Shown here piece by piece: positions 12,711 through 24,703 of a DNA stretch of 64,000 nucleotides (position 1 is its first letter; every line of letters begins with the position of its first letter). Source of the stretch: Rhynchopus sp. YZ270_cl-10 (Eukaryota; Euglenozoa; Diplonemea; Diplonemida; Diplonemidae); NCBI GenBank assembly GCA_964035575.1, contig OZ037894.1, positions 930,001-994,000 of the forward strand, read 5' to 3'. The notes below the pieces were generated by a model that ran no database searches, was not told the DNA's origin, and saw only the letters and a list, made by a program, of their open reading frames with translations. The translations under genes and the position numbers were made by a program.

Positions 12711-15700
12711 ATGTTGCCACTGCTTGCGTGCCTTTCGCTGGCAGTCAATTGTTATGTTCGTGATGTTAGTTCTAGTTATGATGAGAGGAGCCTGAAGAAC
12801 GCCGCGTGCGGTGTCATACAGAACAAGGAGGAGTGCTTGAAGGAGCGTACCGGTTTCGAAACCCTTCATAGCTGCAAGTGGAAGCATAAGGCCTGCAAGT
12901 CTGTGTGCGCAGATTCTTACAAAAAACATAAGGAGGAAAACAGCTTCGAAGTACATTTTCCGAAAGACCACTGCTACGAACCAAACGCTGGGAACTCCTT
13001 CGGTTCGTGCATTGCAGGTGATTCCATGCGAGGAGGTTCTGCCGAGGAAAATGCAGCGCTGCTGGACGAGATTATCTCACCTAACGTGGCGCCAACTCTG
13101 AAGCAATATGTGGACCAAATCAACGAGGTGTCAAAAAAGCTTACCCCGACTGACAGAGTCACGTTCTACAACAACGAGGCGGTCACACTTATAGGGGCGG
13201 CATTTCACTTTGGGGGCACCAAGACCCTCCCAGCAGGGAGGAAGATTTCCTTCAGCGTGGTGACAGGCGACACACTAATGATACAAAAGGTAAAGGATAC
13301 CTTCCCATTCACAGTCGAAGGCAGTACTGTAACATTAAGCAAGGAGGTTAATAGGGAAGAATTTCGTAACAGTATCGGCTTTGTATTCACAGCTGGAGGG
13401 GACACTGCTACCGCACGGACGATTAAGGCCGCGTGGCTTAAGCCAGGGGTGAAGGACGCCGAGGTGGAGTTCACCGATCATATTGAACCACGGGGAGAGC
13501 AGGACTTCGAAAAGATGTTCACGACTGATGACCCTGGACGTTTCATGATGCCTGTCTTCGAGAAGGTGACTGCAGATAACATTTACTTCAAGACAGCAGA
13601 TTACTTCATTTTACTCAAGGCACTTGCACTTCTTGCGAAAGAGCGGACAGACGGCACACGCGTCTCAGACCGCCCACTTAAAAACATGGGACGGACACCA
13701 GTCATGTATTGGGAGGCCGATGGTCTGTTCGATATTCCGTATCTCAAGAACCTTCAAATAAAATGGGACCGGCCCTTAGGCAGATCTCCAGACGGTGGAG
13801 CCCTACCCAAATTTGAGGACGGTCAAGACCTAACTATCCGTCCTGAGGCCTACGAGAGAATCCTCAACACGTTCCCAGAGGACCTCCCCGCCTCTCCGTC
13901 TGGAGGTGGGTCCTACAACCCCTTTGGGCGCTTTGCATCCGACGTTGCTATTGGAGTCCACCTCATTATGGGCGACGCGGAGATGGAAGGATTTAAGGAA
14001 AAAATGAAGAGCGCCATTAAAAAGCACGTCGATGATAAGGATCATCTTATTAAGTACCTCGCAAAGAAAGACCTCTCTGCGCCCTGGGTGCTGGTCTTCG
14101 CCGGCACACAATTTTGCATCTACCAGAAGAATGAGGTCACAAGGAAGTACAAGAATGGACCCTTCTACGACACTCTGGATTCAGACGAAATGAGCTTCAC
14201 CCGGGCTGAATGCAAGCCAAAAGTAGCTAAGATCAACGGCCTAGTCGAATCTAAGAATGCTCGCGAGGAGCACATTAAAAGTATGAAGAAGCTTGCGGGC
14301 AAGCAGCGTGCAAAGAGGATCGACACCCATATAACAATGGGGGGTCCCTCCGCCAAAGATGTGGCAAGTGCTTGCAGCAAAACAGGAGACTTGAAACAGA
14401 AATACGAATGGCTGCACAGAGTGGGACACAGCCTTGCTGGCAGGCCGACTGACAACCCGAAGAACCTCATGCTCGGGACGACCCACACGAATTCGCACAT
14501 GATCACCTTCGAAACGCTTCTCTCCCAGTCATTCAAATACAAAACAGACAATGGGAAACCGACTCTCACCACGAAGGTGTCCGGCGCAGATGACATTCTT
14601 TTTGCTCCAAAGACGCTTCATTACCAGGTTAAGACTGGGCCGGGGGACATGCTTGCGGAGCATGAGTTTGAGTTGATGGGAACGCTGCGCCCCGCTGTCA
14701 TGCTGAATGTGTATGTGTACAACTATTTCAGGCACGTACACAAAATTACCGATCACTCCTCCTATTCAACCCCCGCTCCCGCTACCCCTGCCGCTGATGC
14801 TCCGAATCAAAAGCGTAAACGCGGAGAATCCCAACAGGAGCGGAAGAGGATGAGGACGGGTCGTGCTGCCGCTGCTCTGTTGTCAACAGACGCAACGCTG
14901 CAGGCTGCGCTGGGGCTCAAGTCGCTGACGCCGCTGTCCGCTGTGGCCAGGGCTGACTTTGCTGCAGAGTATGCAACGATGGCGCTGCTGTTCCCGGACA
15001 TGGACGCAACGTTCGCAGTGCCTGCGGTGGAGGCGTACACTGGCGCTGCTGTGGCGACGCTGGCGACGGGGGACGTGGCGCTGACAATGCACGCGCTGGT
15101 GGTGCCTGGGGACGAGCACTACTTTGCGGTGTTCCGTGCACAGGGGACAGAGTCGCTCCTGCCTGTGCTGCCTGGGCTGACGTTCTCGGAGCAGCGTCTG
15201 CTGGTGATGCGCGATGCCAATGGCACGACTGAGGTGTTCGTGTCGTGCACGGTTGTCGGGCTTGCGGACTCTTTTGCCTTTGTGCCTGGTCTGGCAGCGC
15301 ATGTGGGGTCGCAGTTCCTGAGCGAAGTGGACGTGAACACGCCTGTGGCAGGGTGGTACAGCCTCGCAGGGCTCAACTTCGACGCCTACCTGCGGCTCCG
15401 TGCACCACTGCCGTTGCCAAGCCCGCTGGCGCTCTTCTCTGTGGGCGACGTGGCCCTGTTCATCGACGGCATGTGGGTGGGTGTCAATGTCTTCACCTCG
15501 GCGGATGGGAGAAAAGACCTGACACCCGCATTCGGCGCAGGGGGGTGGCTGCGCTGGGGCACAGCACAGGAGGACGCGGTGTGGGTGGCTGTGCACGGCA
15601 TGGTGCATGGAGGTGCTGGCAGGTTTGGGGTCGAGGTGGAGAACTGGGTGCACCCCTTCGGGATCGACGTGACGGTGACGAAGGCGTCGCTGCAGTTCGA

Positions 15701-18700
15701 CCTGCCGTTCACAGCGGCGGAGATGCAGGTGTCGCTGGATCTGTGCAACATTGAGCTGGGAGGGGCGTACTCCACCACAGACGGCGTCGCGGTGCGTGGT
15801 GAGGCAACGTGCGACCTGCAACTGGCGGACGTTGCTGCCTGGTTCGAGGCGCAGACAGGCACGACAGGGCTGAGCATCCCTGCTGAGATGCCGAACATGA
15901 CAATTACGTCGTTTGGGATGTCGGTGTGCCCACCTAACGGACACGTCTTTGCAAGTGGCCAGTCCTGCTCGTCGGGTGTGCAGCTGTGGGGGACGGCAGC
16001 CACACCGGGCGGTGCGACAGTTGCAGTGCGCGTGCAGATGGACAAGAGCCGCCTGAGTGTGTCGACGACAGTGGCAGACTTTGCGGTGACGGACACGATT
16101 GTGCTGCGGAAGGCGCATCTCGCGTTCTCACTTGGGGGCGGTGTGCCTGCTGTGGTGCAGCTGTCGGCGGCGCTGGACCTGTCCTCTGTGTCGCTGTGGG
16201 TTGAGGGCGAGTACGAGGCCGGGAGTGTGTTCCTGCAGGCAGGGATCAGCGACGTCACGCTTGAGGACATTGTGGCGCTTGGTGCTGAGCTGACTGGCGG
16301 GAGCGTGTTCACAGTGCCGAGCGACATGCCGGACCTGACGCTGACGACGCTGGAGCTGTCTGTGTGCACGTTCGAGGCGGACGCACGCTGCACGAAGGGG
16401 GTGACTGTGCACGGTGCTGCGACGCTGGAGGGGGGTTGCGGTGGACCTGGTCATCACCATCACACCTGAAGAGATCAGCTTTGTTGGGACGACAGCGAAC
16501 GTGGGGATTGGGGAGCTGACTGTGGACACGCTGGCGCTGTCTGTGACGCTGCGACGTGGCGGAGGTGGCGTGTCGCTGACTGCGGCAGGGGAACTGAAGG
16601 TGACGGACACAGTGACGCTGACGATCTCTGGGGAGTACGCGAAGGAGGGGTACTCGCTGGCAGGCGGCGTCGACGGTGCTGTCAAGGTGCGCGACCTTGT
16701 GGGTGCACTGTACACACCTGCACGTGGTGGCAGTGGTGCCGACACACCGACACTGAGCAACCTGCAGGCAACCCTGGCGAAGACGACGACACCGCCACCT
16801 GCCACGTTCTCCGTGGGCGTGTCTGGGCACGTGGCGCACATGACGCTGGCAGGGATGTACGCAGCCATCACAGGGGACGCCTTCCCTGATGTGTTCCCCG
16901 GACTAGGTGACCTTGGTTTGTCGGGTGCGGTGGTGTCTGTGCAGGTCGAGAACGGCGGGGTGGCGGTGTCTGTGGCGACGACGACACCGATGAGTGTGCC
17001 GCTGTTTGGTGGGGACGCGACGTTGGCGCTTGAGGGCTCGCTGGACAACAACAAGAAGGTGTCGGTGCTGGGGGTGCTGCGGTGGGAGGCGGACAGCGAG
17101 GACAGCAACTTTGCGATGCGCAGCAAGGAGGGGACGGGGCTGGAGATCAGTGCTGGCTGGAGGGACGGTGCTGTGGGGGTGAAGGCACGCCTGCCGCTGA
17201 TGATCTGCATCCACGACTGCAGCAAGCCGCAGGCACAGAAGCAGATTGTGTACATCATCGGGGAGCTTGGGATTGAGATGAGTGGACAGGATGTGCTGCT
17301 TGGTGGGTCGCTGGAGATGCAGGGGAAGCTGACGAAGTTGTTTGGGGTGCCGATTCTGCATGTTTCGGACGTGCTGGTGGCCATCAAGGTGGAGCTGCGG
17401 ACGCGGCGTGTGGACGAGGTGAAGCTGGCGGGGAAGCTGGAGCTTGGGACCATGGACAACTGTGCGGTGTCGACAAGCACACGGTGCATCCGTGCTGAGG
17501 GGCGGCTGGAGATCTACACGTCTGCCCCACAGAACAACCTTGTGGAGCTGAAAATCAACTCGCTGACGCTGGGGAATATGTGGGACGTGGCTGGGGACTG
17601 GATCACAGTACTGCGGTCGATTCCGATGCCGTCTCTCCTGCGTGACCTTGGCATCCAGTACCTCGAGCAGCCTGGGCTGGTGTGTCCGGACCAGCACAAC
17701 GAGGCCTGCTTTGCACTGCTGCGCTACCAAGCATCAGAGGGCTTGCGGCTGAGGGGGCAGATCAACTTCTTCTTTGGCCTGAAGCTTGGTCTCGACATTG
17801 AGGTGGGCGCGTCAAGGTTCTACCTGAAGACGGTGCTGCAGGATGTGACGCTGCTTGGGATCTTCAAGATCAAGGATGCGATGTTCGAGGTGACAGACGC
17901 GCCCAGCTTCAAGCTGAAGGGCAGCCTGTCCGTGCCGGTGCTGTCGCTCAGTGCTGCGGTCGATGGGACGATCGACGCGCACGGGATTGATATCGTAGCA
18001 GAGATGAACTTCTTTGGCGTTGTGAAGCCACGTGTCGATGTGTCCATCCCGTTTGAGGGAGGGTCCGCCAGACTTGCGATCAGCGACTTCTCTGTGGGGG
18101 TGGTGTCCATTAACGATGTGGTGGTGGCGAGCGACCTGGAGAAGAGGGAGGTGTTCCTGAAGGCGGACGTGTCGTTTATGTACTTCGCGCGTTTGTCGGT
18201 GTCGGTGTTGGTGAGTGATGAGAAGATTGCGTTCACAGCGAAAGTGAAGACACCTGTGATGAACGTCGGGTGCACTGCCACTGCCTCTCGAGGGGGCGGG
18301 TTCAGCCTGAGCTTCTCGTTCGAATTTGTGCTGCTGGAGAACCTGGTCAAGGCGGCGAAGGCTGTGGGCAAAGCTGTTGTAGCTGTTGGGAAGGCTATTG
18401 TGAAAGCGGTGGGGGCGGTTGTGGACTTCGTTGGCGGGCTGTTTGGGAAGAAGGAGGTGTACGACACACCCGTACAGAAGGCGCAGTGCAGTGCCAACCG
18501 CGCAGAGGTGCGTATTCTGCACTCTATTATCTACGACTTCAGAGCGGAGCTTGACCTTGACACTGAGCCGCATGCGTACCTCCAAAGGATGAAGGACCAC
18601 CGACACCACAACAGCTACATCGAGCTGGAGCGTGCGATGCACACACCCGAGTACCAAGAGAGGCTGTCGCCATTCACCGACGTCCACGCGCGGAACCACT

Positions 18701-20562
18701 ACTTCACGGGGGTCCCGCACCACTCTTCCGATCCGGTGGCGGAAGTTCCGCTCTTTCCTGCACACTACTGCCACGGTGTGACAACGGACTACGTGTATGG
18801 GTGCCAGTTGTTCCAGCACAACGGGAAAAATGAAGATGACTGGCTTGACTTAATTACCACAGGTGATCTCGAGTGGTGGAATGATCCAAAGTACGGTGGT
18901 TTTGGGAATTTTTTTGGGAGGCCTATGTCGCCGCTGAACGGCGACCCACCAAGGAGCTGGATCACGTGCATGGAGGACAATGCTAGGCGCTACAAGCTGA
19001 TGTACGACAAAGCAGTGCTGATGGTCGAGCACAAGACACAGATGGAGGGTTCTACGAACCAGGCGCATGCACAGGCGGGGGGCCTGATGGACCTTGCCAA
19101 GAGCATGAACCCAGACCTGGCGCAGTTCACGCCGAAGGGCATGCCGACGACGTACGCCTCAACAGGGATGCACCATACGTCTACTTCGTCCAGCTCCCGC
19201 GACGCAGAGGTGGCGGCTGCAGTCAACACGTTTGGCCCGGCGGAGAACCTTGGAATCCAGGCGACAGTGCGCGTGCTGACCGACCAGGGGCACCTCGCAG
19301 ACCAGCTGGTCCACGTGGGTGGCGTGTTCGACCTGCACAACTGGGCAGACATGGAGCGCACCATAATAGAGGCAGAGTCGCTCATTGCGGACAAGATGTG
19401 GGAGGTCGTGCACAAGGGGAAGGCAGTGCTGCAGGACCTGAAGGACAGCATCCCCCCGGGTAACCCAACACTTGTGGCCACCATCGACACGATCCTCATA
19501 GAGACGACGGCGGAGGTGGAGGAGATTGCTGTTACTGAATTGCCACCACTGCCGCTGACGGTGTCTGTCACCGACACAGTCACCGTCTTGACGGCGGGCG
19601 CACCCGACGAGCTGAGTGGGGATGCGTCCATTGCATCCTTTGTGGCGGCAACGGAGGCGAAGCTTGTGGTGTCGCACGACGTTGCAAGGTGTGGGTCTGT
19701 CACCAAGACACATACAGTGCACGAGGTGCCTGCGCTTGCAGTGGCAGGGCAGCCGACGTGTGGGTCTGTCTACCTGTGTGTGGAGTGGACTGTCTCGGAC
19801 ACGTGTGGGCAGACGGCGTCTGTGGAGCAGTTTGTGGTTGTGGGTCCTGCGTACACGGACGCAACAGGGTGGGCGTCGACACCGGCACAGAGGGTCGACT
19901 TCACAATGGCGTCGTTTGTGGATGTGGCGGCGGGAGCACCGGCAACACACACACACGTGGCGGTGGGTGCGTACCGTAGGACACTGGCGTACAGGGTGGC
20001 AATGGCGGAGTCGGCCGCAACACTGGTGCCGGGGACGTGCGAGTGGCGCTACACACGGACGTGGTCTGCAGTGCTGACCGTGTCGGCAACGGAGGGTGGC
20101 CACTGCCGTGCACCGGCAGTGCTGCGCTTCACGCAGGAGGTGGTTGTGGCAAACGACGTGGCGTGGTTCAGCCCTGCGGTGGTGGTGCCGAGCGTGACGC
20201 TGCTCTACGACCACAGGGTGCTGCCGACTGTGCAGTTCGCAGCACCCGACCTGCTTGCGGCTGTGCAGCCTGTGTACACTGCTGCGCAGGCAGCAAAGGG
20301 GATGCGGTACACATACGACCTGTCGCACACGGACGTGCTGGACGACGCAGTCGTGGGCCCACTGACGCGCAAGTGGACGGTGGCAACACCGCAGTGCACA
20401 CCCAGCCTCCCTGCAGTGGTGTTGACGCAGCGTGTCACGATTGTGTTCCCTGAGCCTGAGCTGGGCCCTGCCGTGCCGCAGACGTTTGGGTGTGGGGAGA
20501 CGCAGGTGCACACGAAGCCGCATGTGACCTCGATGGTAGATGTGTGCGGAGCAAAAAAATAG
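12711..20562 (+). CDS. Very large secreted repeat protein, one frameshift, probably 3'-truncated
   Basis: I do not recognise the family. The ATG at 12711 begins a signal peptide (MLPLLACLSLAVN). A Cys-rich patch (about residues 35-90) and a long globular region follow. Residues 566-600 hold H-R-V-G-H-S-L-x-G and, after 10 residues, N-L-x-L-G-T-x3-N, which resembles a His-Me-finger nuclease core. A basic RKRKRG/RKRMR linker sits at about 705-725. Beta-rich repeats follow, two sharing SVC...C..GV about 146 residues apart. The frame breaks in the G6 run 16430-16435: the plus-one frame continues the same repeat pattern to the stop at 20560-20562, so one base seems lost from an original G7. Later parts are an Ala/Gly/Val/Lys-rich amphipathic stretch (18343-18452) and HYR-like modules (WTVSDTCGQTAS at about 19788). 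The last module stops partway, 10 bp before a duplicated tetraspan promoter block. No introns are evident. Confidence 0.8.
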
Positions 20563-20579
20563 TATGAAATGGCGCCGCA

Positions 20580-20718
20580 TTTGCCTTGAGACACCTGCCG
20601 CAGGGACGTGCTTTCTGCAGTCCTTACTTCATACTGAACACGCACTAAACTCACCACACCACCACCACCACCACCACCACCAGATTGCCTTTGCTACTTC
20701 ACATCTAAACACTAAATC
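20580..20718 (+). promoter_or_regulatory. Conserved upstream block of tetraspan copy 1
   Basis: The same block precedes all four tetraspan genes (22301-22453, 26808-26960, 57943-58090). It includes TTGCCTTGAGACACCTGCCG, CTTTCTGCAGTCC and the bases directly before the ATG (CACATCTAAACACTAAATC). It also has a CAC microsatellite whose length differs between copies, longest here. Probably core promoter plus 5' leader; no TATA box is obvious. Homology to the other copies starts abruptly at about 20580. Confidence 0.7.
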
Positions 20719-21182
20719 ATGGACTTCAGAATTGGAAACGGTGTCCTTGCACTTCTGCACCTGCTCTGCCTGGTCTTTGGCATTGTGGTTGCTGTTCTGC
20801 CAGGCTCGCTCTGCTCCTGGGAGTATTATGCTATTATACAAGGCGTCAAATCTGGGGGCAAGAACGAAATGAACTTCTTCACGGTGTCTGCAGAATTGAT
20901 CACCGAAGGCAAGCATTCGACAATGTCCTCAAGCACTCTGTGGGATGGTCTGTGTGATAGACCCAGGTCCCTGTTCCAGTACGGACGTGCAGAGGTCATC
21001 ATCATCTGCATCTTTGCTGGCATCAGTATGATCATCCACGCAGCGTCAGCATGTGCTTTATTGGGTGTGTGATCGACTGCAGGATCAAGCAGCAGAGCAG
21101 CTATCGTGTGAACCATCAGTACCAGGCATACCAAGCTGGCAACACGGAGGGAAGTGAACTGTCCGACCAAAGTGCTGACTGA
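20719..21182 (+). pseudogene. Tetraspan-like membrane protein, copy 1, internal deletion
   Basis: The start (MDFRIGNGVLALLHLL) and the first and second membrane segments match the intact copies. About 206 bp covering segment 3 and the second outer loop are missing; the junction is at about 21050, next to short TGTGCT repeats. The deletion shifts the frame, so the reading stops at 21070. The C-terminal coding sequence (CFIGCVIDC, then QYQAYQ) persists in another frame to the TGA at 21180-21182. The first outer loop differs strongly from the other copies. The upstream block and the 3' hairpin element (21272) are retained, so this is a dead member in its original setting. Confidence 0.85.
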
Positions 21183-21271
21183 TGTGAGACTCCAGTTGAT
21201 TATTTTTCCCTTGATATTCTCCAAGGGTTTCCCCTGACCACCAGAGATCAGTTCTCTGACAAATAATAAAA

Positions 21272-21340
21272 GTTGATTCGCTAAATCTTGTTTGCGTTGC
21301 AAACTGTCGTTGTGTCCTGCAGGGGACAGGGGCGGGTTTG
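21272..21340 (+). promoter_or_regulatory. Conserved 3' double-hairpin element, copy 1
   Basis: Begins GTTGATTCGCTAAATCTTG and contains GTTTGCGTTGCAAAC (stem 6, loop 3), then TGTCC...GGACA. The same element lies downstream of tetraspan copies 2 and 4, and at 31628. Likely part of the 3' UTR or a processing signal. Confidence 0.6.
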
Positions 21341-21990
21341 CATCTTTGTCGACCTGGCTTCCCTGTCCACCAAAGGCCAATTTGCCCTTGTGGATTTTGT
21401 ACCCTACCCACTTTTCCCTGTAACCCCGAAAATGGACGGACAGCAAACCTTCCAGCTATTTATTCCGTTTTATTGCGTTTTTGTTCAGAGTTGTTCTTTG
21501 TCTTTCAGACGGTTGTACTGTCACCTCCACAACGGTCCGTTGGTGTGTGGACGTGAGGCAGGTCCATATCTTTCGAGTTTTTCTCGTTTTCAACGTGGGC
21601 CCAGTCAAATGCTTGTTGCTCTTTTGGCTTGCACTCTTTTCGCCTTCCTGGTTGTGGTTCTTGAAGACTTTTCAATTCTTTTTTTCATCAAATTATTATG
21701 GTATCGACGACGAGATGACTCCGTCCTCGAAATAGACCGTGTTCACACACACTCACCCCTCACTCCAGCAATCTGATGGGAAGTGTGTGTGGCACAGCAT
21801 CGGTTAACCCCTCCCACTATCTGCCTTAACGTCTTGCTTTTTTTTATGTTTTGACATTGTTCTCTGTTTTCAGCTTTCGTAGAACACTTTGAAGTGTAAA
21901 TGCCTATGCCCCAGAGAGGCATTTGCACCATCGCGCGTTCGGATGCTATGAGTTTACCCCAAATAACTTAGTTTGCAAATAACTCAGATA

Positions 21991-22108
21991 TAAACCACGA
22001 AATGGATGTAGGACTGCATGGTTGTGTTCCACCCCCGGTACACCTGGCCATGCACCAAGGTACACTGCCATGCGAGGGCTTTGTATTTCAAGTTAACTTT
22101 TTTTTTTC
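21991..22108 (+). repeat. Dispersed ~115-bp repeat (family with AACCACGAAATGGATGTAGG)
   Basis: One of at least five copies. Others are at 45885-45960 and 46844-46941 (both inside introns of the GPCR-PIP kinase gene), 49158-49292, and right-half fragments at 50008-50058 and 63969-64000. The copies end in GTATTTCAAGT..ACT followed by a T-run, so the element could be a SINE read from its far strand. No clear Pol III boxes were seen. Confidence 0.75.
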
Positions 22109-22300
22109 TCCCGCCGCGTATTTGTATTTCAAAGTTACCGAATAATAAAGGTATTTGTACCTCCCCTTTATCGCTTCTTTTCCCCATTCATATTGTCAAT
22201 TTGATGAGTAAAAACGACACAAAAAAAGGAAGGGTTTGTGTGACGCCTTTTAAAATACCTCAGCTTTTTGTTGCTTCTGCACGCATGTGTGTGCCTCTGC

Positions 22301-22453
22301 TTTGTTCTCTCCGCCAACCTGTTTTGCCTTGAGACACCTGCCGCAGGGACGTGCTTTCTGCAGTCCTTTACTTCATACTGAACACGCACTAAACTCACCA
22401 CACCACCACCACCACCAGATTGCCTTTGCTACTTCACATCTAAACACTAAATC
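22301..22453 (+). promoter_or_regulatory. Conserved upstream block of tetraspan copy 2
   Basis: Same block as at 20580, extended on the left by TTTGTTCTCTCCGCCAACCT. The CAC microsatellite is shorter than in copy 1. The ATG follows directly. Confidence 0.7.
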
Positions 22454-23143
22454 ATGGACTTCAGAATTGGAAACGGTGTCCTTGCACTTCTGCACCTGCT
22501 CTGCCTGGTCTTTGGCATTGTGGTTGCTGTTCTGCCAGGCTCCATCGCCTCGGAGGAGAAGTCGGAGGTGGTGTTCGGTCAGAAGTACTCGGAGAAGCTG
22601 GAAATGAACTTCTTCGCTTTCAGCAGGGAACAAACCTTCGCAGGAGAAACCAAGGGCAAATCGGGGGATCCTCTGGATTTCCTTGAGGAGTGCGACGGAC
22701 TCAAGCACATTTACAGGTCTGGACGTGCAGAGGTCATCATCATCTGCATCTTTGCTGGCATCAGTATGATCATCCACGCAGCGTCAGCAGCAGTGCCGAC
22801 ACTCCCGAAGGTCCTGAGAACGATCTCCTCTGTGATGCTGTACCTGACGATGTGCCTTTCCGTGGTGATGGGTGTCACGATGATTCTCCTTCTTGTTGTT
22901 GCGTGGGGCAAAGACTGTGGCTCCGAGAAGAGTATGAAGGACAACGACGTTGGCTTCGGGGCAGGAATGTACATGTCCTTTGTGATCACTGTGCTGTGCT
23001 TCATTGGGTGTGTGATCGACTGCATGGTCAAGGAGCCCAGCCCCAATATGGCGAACAACCAATACCAGGCCTACCAGCCCTACGAAGCTGGCAACACGCA
23101 GCAGGGAGGTGAAATGAGCGGCAAAAGTACTGGCATGCTGTAA
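22454..23143 (+). CDS. Tetraspan-like four-TM membrane protein, copy 2
   Basis: 229 residues, intronless, family not recognised. Four hydrophobic segments lie at about 8-29, 93-115, 120-148 and 177-200. The N-terminus and the polar, Tyr/Gln-rich tail (QYQAYQPYE) should face the cytoplasm. Outer loop 1 (about 30-90) differs between paralogues; outer loop 2 (about 150-175) differs less. Each outer loop has a conserved Cys (CDGLKH and KDCG), so a disulfide linking the loops is possible. The plan resembles claudin or MARVEL-type proteins, but no claudin W-GLW-C-C signature is present. Copies at 26961 and 58091 are nearly identical in the membrane segments. Probably a surface or vesicle membrane component. 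Confidence 0.88.
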   Translation: MDFRIGNGVLALLHLLCLVFGIVVAVLPGSIASEEKSEVVFGQKYSEKLEMNFFAFSREQTFAGETKGKSGDPLDFLEECDGLKHIYRSGRAEVIIICIFAGISMIIHAASAAVPTLPKVLRTISSVMLYLTMCLSVVMGVTMILLLVVAWGKDCGSEKSMKDNDVGFGAGMYMSFVITVLCFIGCVIDCMVKEPSPNMANNQYQAYQPYEAGNTQQGGEMSGKSTGML

Positions 23144-23308
23144 GCATAGTGCAAGAGAGTTTTGCCCTGCCATTCATGGGGTGAATGCCGTTCTCGTGAG
23201 GGTTTTTCTGACATGTCCCGTGGTACGCTGGTCATTTCCGGACATGGCCTGAAATAATGGCTTTTTCCACAAACAAACCAAAAGAAAAAACAAAAGAAAA
23301 TAAAAAAC

Positions 23309-23390
23309 TTTGATTCGCTAAATCTTGTTTGCGTTGCAAACCTTTACTGTGTCCTGCATGGGACACAGGTGGTGTGCACATTGTAGACTT
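23309..23390 (+). promoter_or_regulatory. Conserved 3' double-hairpin element, copy 2
   Basis: Hairpin 1 at 23327-23341 (GTTTGC/GCAAAC, loop GTT). Hairpin 2 at 23348-23367 (TGTGTCC/GGACACA). It lies 165 bp after the stop codon of tetraspan copy 2. The near-identical copy at 59093 holds the same place after copy 4. Confidence 0.65.
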
Positions 23391-24703
23391 CCCTTCAACC
23401 GCACAAATAAGGCCAACAGTTTATCACAAAATATTGCAAATATTATGAACCGTTGACTCGAAGTGTGAGGTCCCTCTCCCTCCCTATTTTCCTGTGTTGC
23501 TTTCTTTTCTTTATTTGTTATTTTTATTTATTTTTTGTGTTCCGCAGAGGCAGGCCAAATGCCCACTGCTAATATCCTCTAACATGGGGAACAGTGGTGA
23601 GCGTTATCAGCTCTGTCGATGTTTTTTTTTTAGGGTTTTTCTCTTTAATACCCATTTTCCTAGTACCCATTCTCGTTAATACCCATTTTCAAAAGTGGGT
23701 ACTAACGAAAAGAAAAAGTGGGTATTAAAGAAAAGAAAAAATGGGTATTATCGAAAATATTTTGGGTACCTGGGTACTGGGTACTGGGTACTGGGTACTG
23801 GGTACTGGGCACTGGGCACCCAGAGAAGGCACCTTGACAGCAGCGAAGGCGCAAGACAAGGTATGTAAATATGTTTACTGGTGAATATTCAACAACCTAC
23901 ATACCCACCTTTTTACTCAAATGATTTCAATGGGTTCACTTTCACTCCACCTCTCACTCCCCATCGGTTACTATGATGCAGAAGCGCCTCCCCATTTGCT
24001 ACAAAATGGCATGTTCTCCTGGAAACAGGTGGACCTCTTCGTTGCTGCATTCATGCAGAACTAGGCCAACTTATTTTTTTAAGAAGTCGCCTTCTTTAAT
24101 TTCCCCACCACTCACAACTTCACTTTTAAACAGGTATCGCGAGTGCAACATCGAGAACCAACTGCGCAGAACGAGCGAACATATTGGACATTTATATTGC
24201 GAACATATTGAACCTTCGCCGCTCTCCGACATTCAGGAACTCAAAATTCAAAGGGCGTTCACCGGCATCAATCTCGGGAATATCTACGGTGAAAAGGGGG
24301 TGGGAACACTTTGTCAGTCACTGCTATAGCCATTAACCCAGGGAGCATAGCTAGTGCAAGAAATTCGACTTTGGAAACCTTCCGGAAAGTCTGTCCTCTG
24401 CTTACGGAGGACTAGACACAAGAAAATATTGTTTGTTCCCCCAGAAAACCAGTGCACAATTCACACTCCTTGTGGGTGGTCTTGTTGCCTTTTCGTCATA
24501 GTAATTTTGGCCCAGGCATGCTCTTGAAGCATGACAATTTAGTGTGTATGGGGCAGGGTGTTGTTTTGTTCTGAATTCTCTTTGTTATAACATCTAAGTC
24601 AATCGCGGGTGGTGGTTTGTGTAGCGTGAGGCACTCTTTTTAGCAAACTTCCTGCGGCTGCTAAAGTGTTATTTCTTCGGATTTAACAACGTACAGCGTA
24701 ACA

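Noticed and set aside
14883..16118. 411-codon minus-strand frame opposite the secreted-protein gene
   Set aside because: Shadow of a GC-rich sense frame; Arg/His-rich composition and no start context. The same holds for the long minus-strand frames at 1743-2951, 2629-3708, 19159-20580 and 47421-48620.
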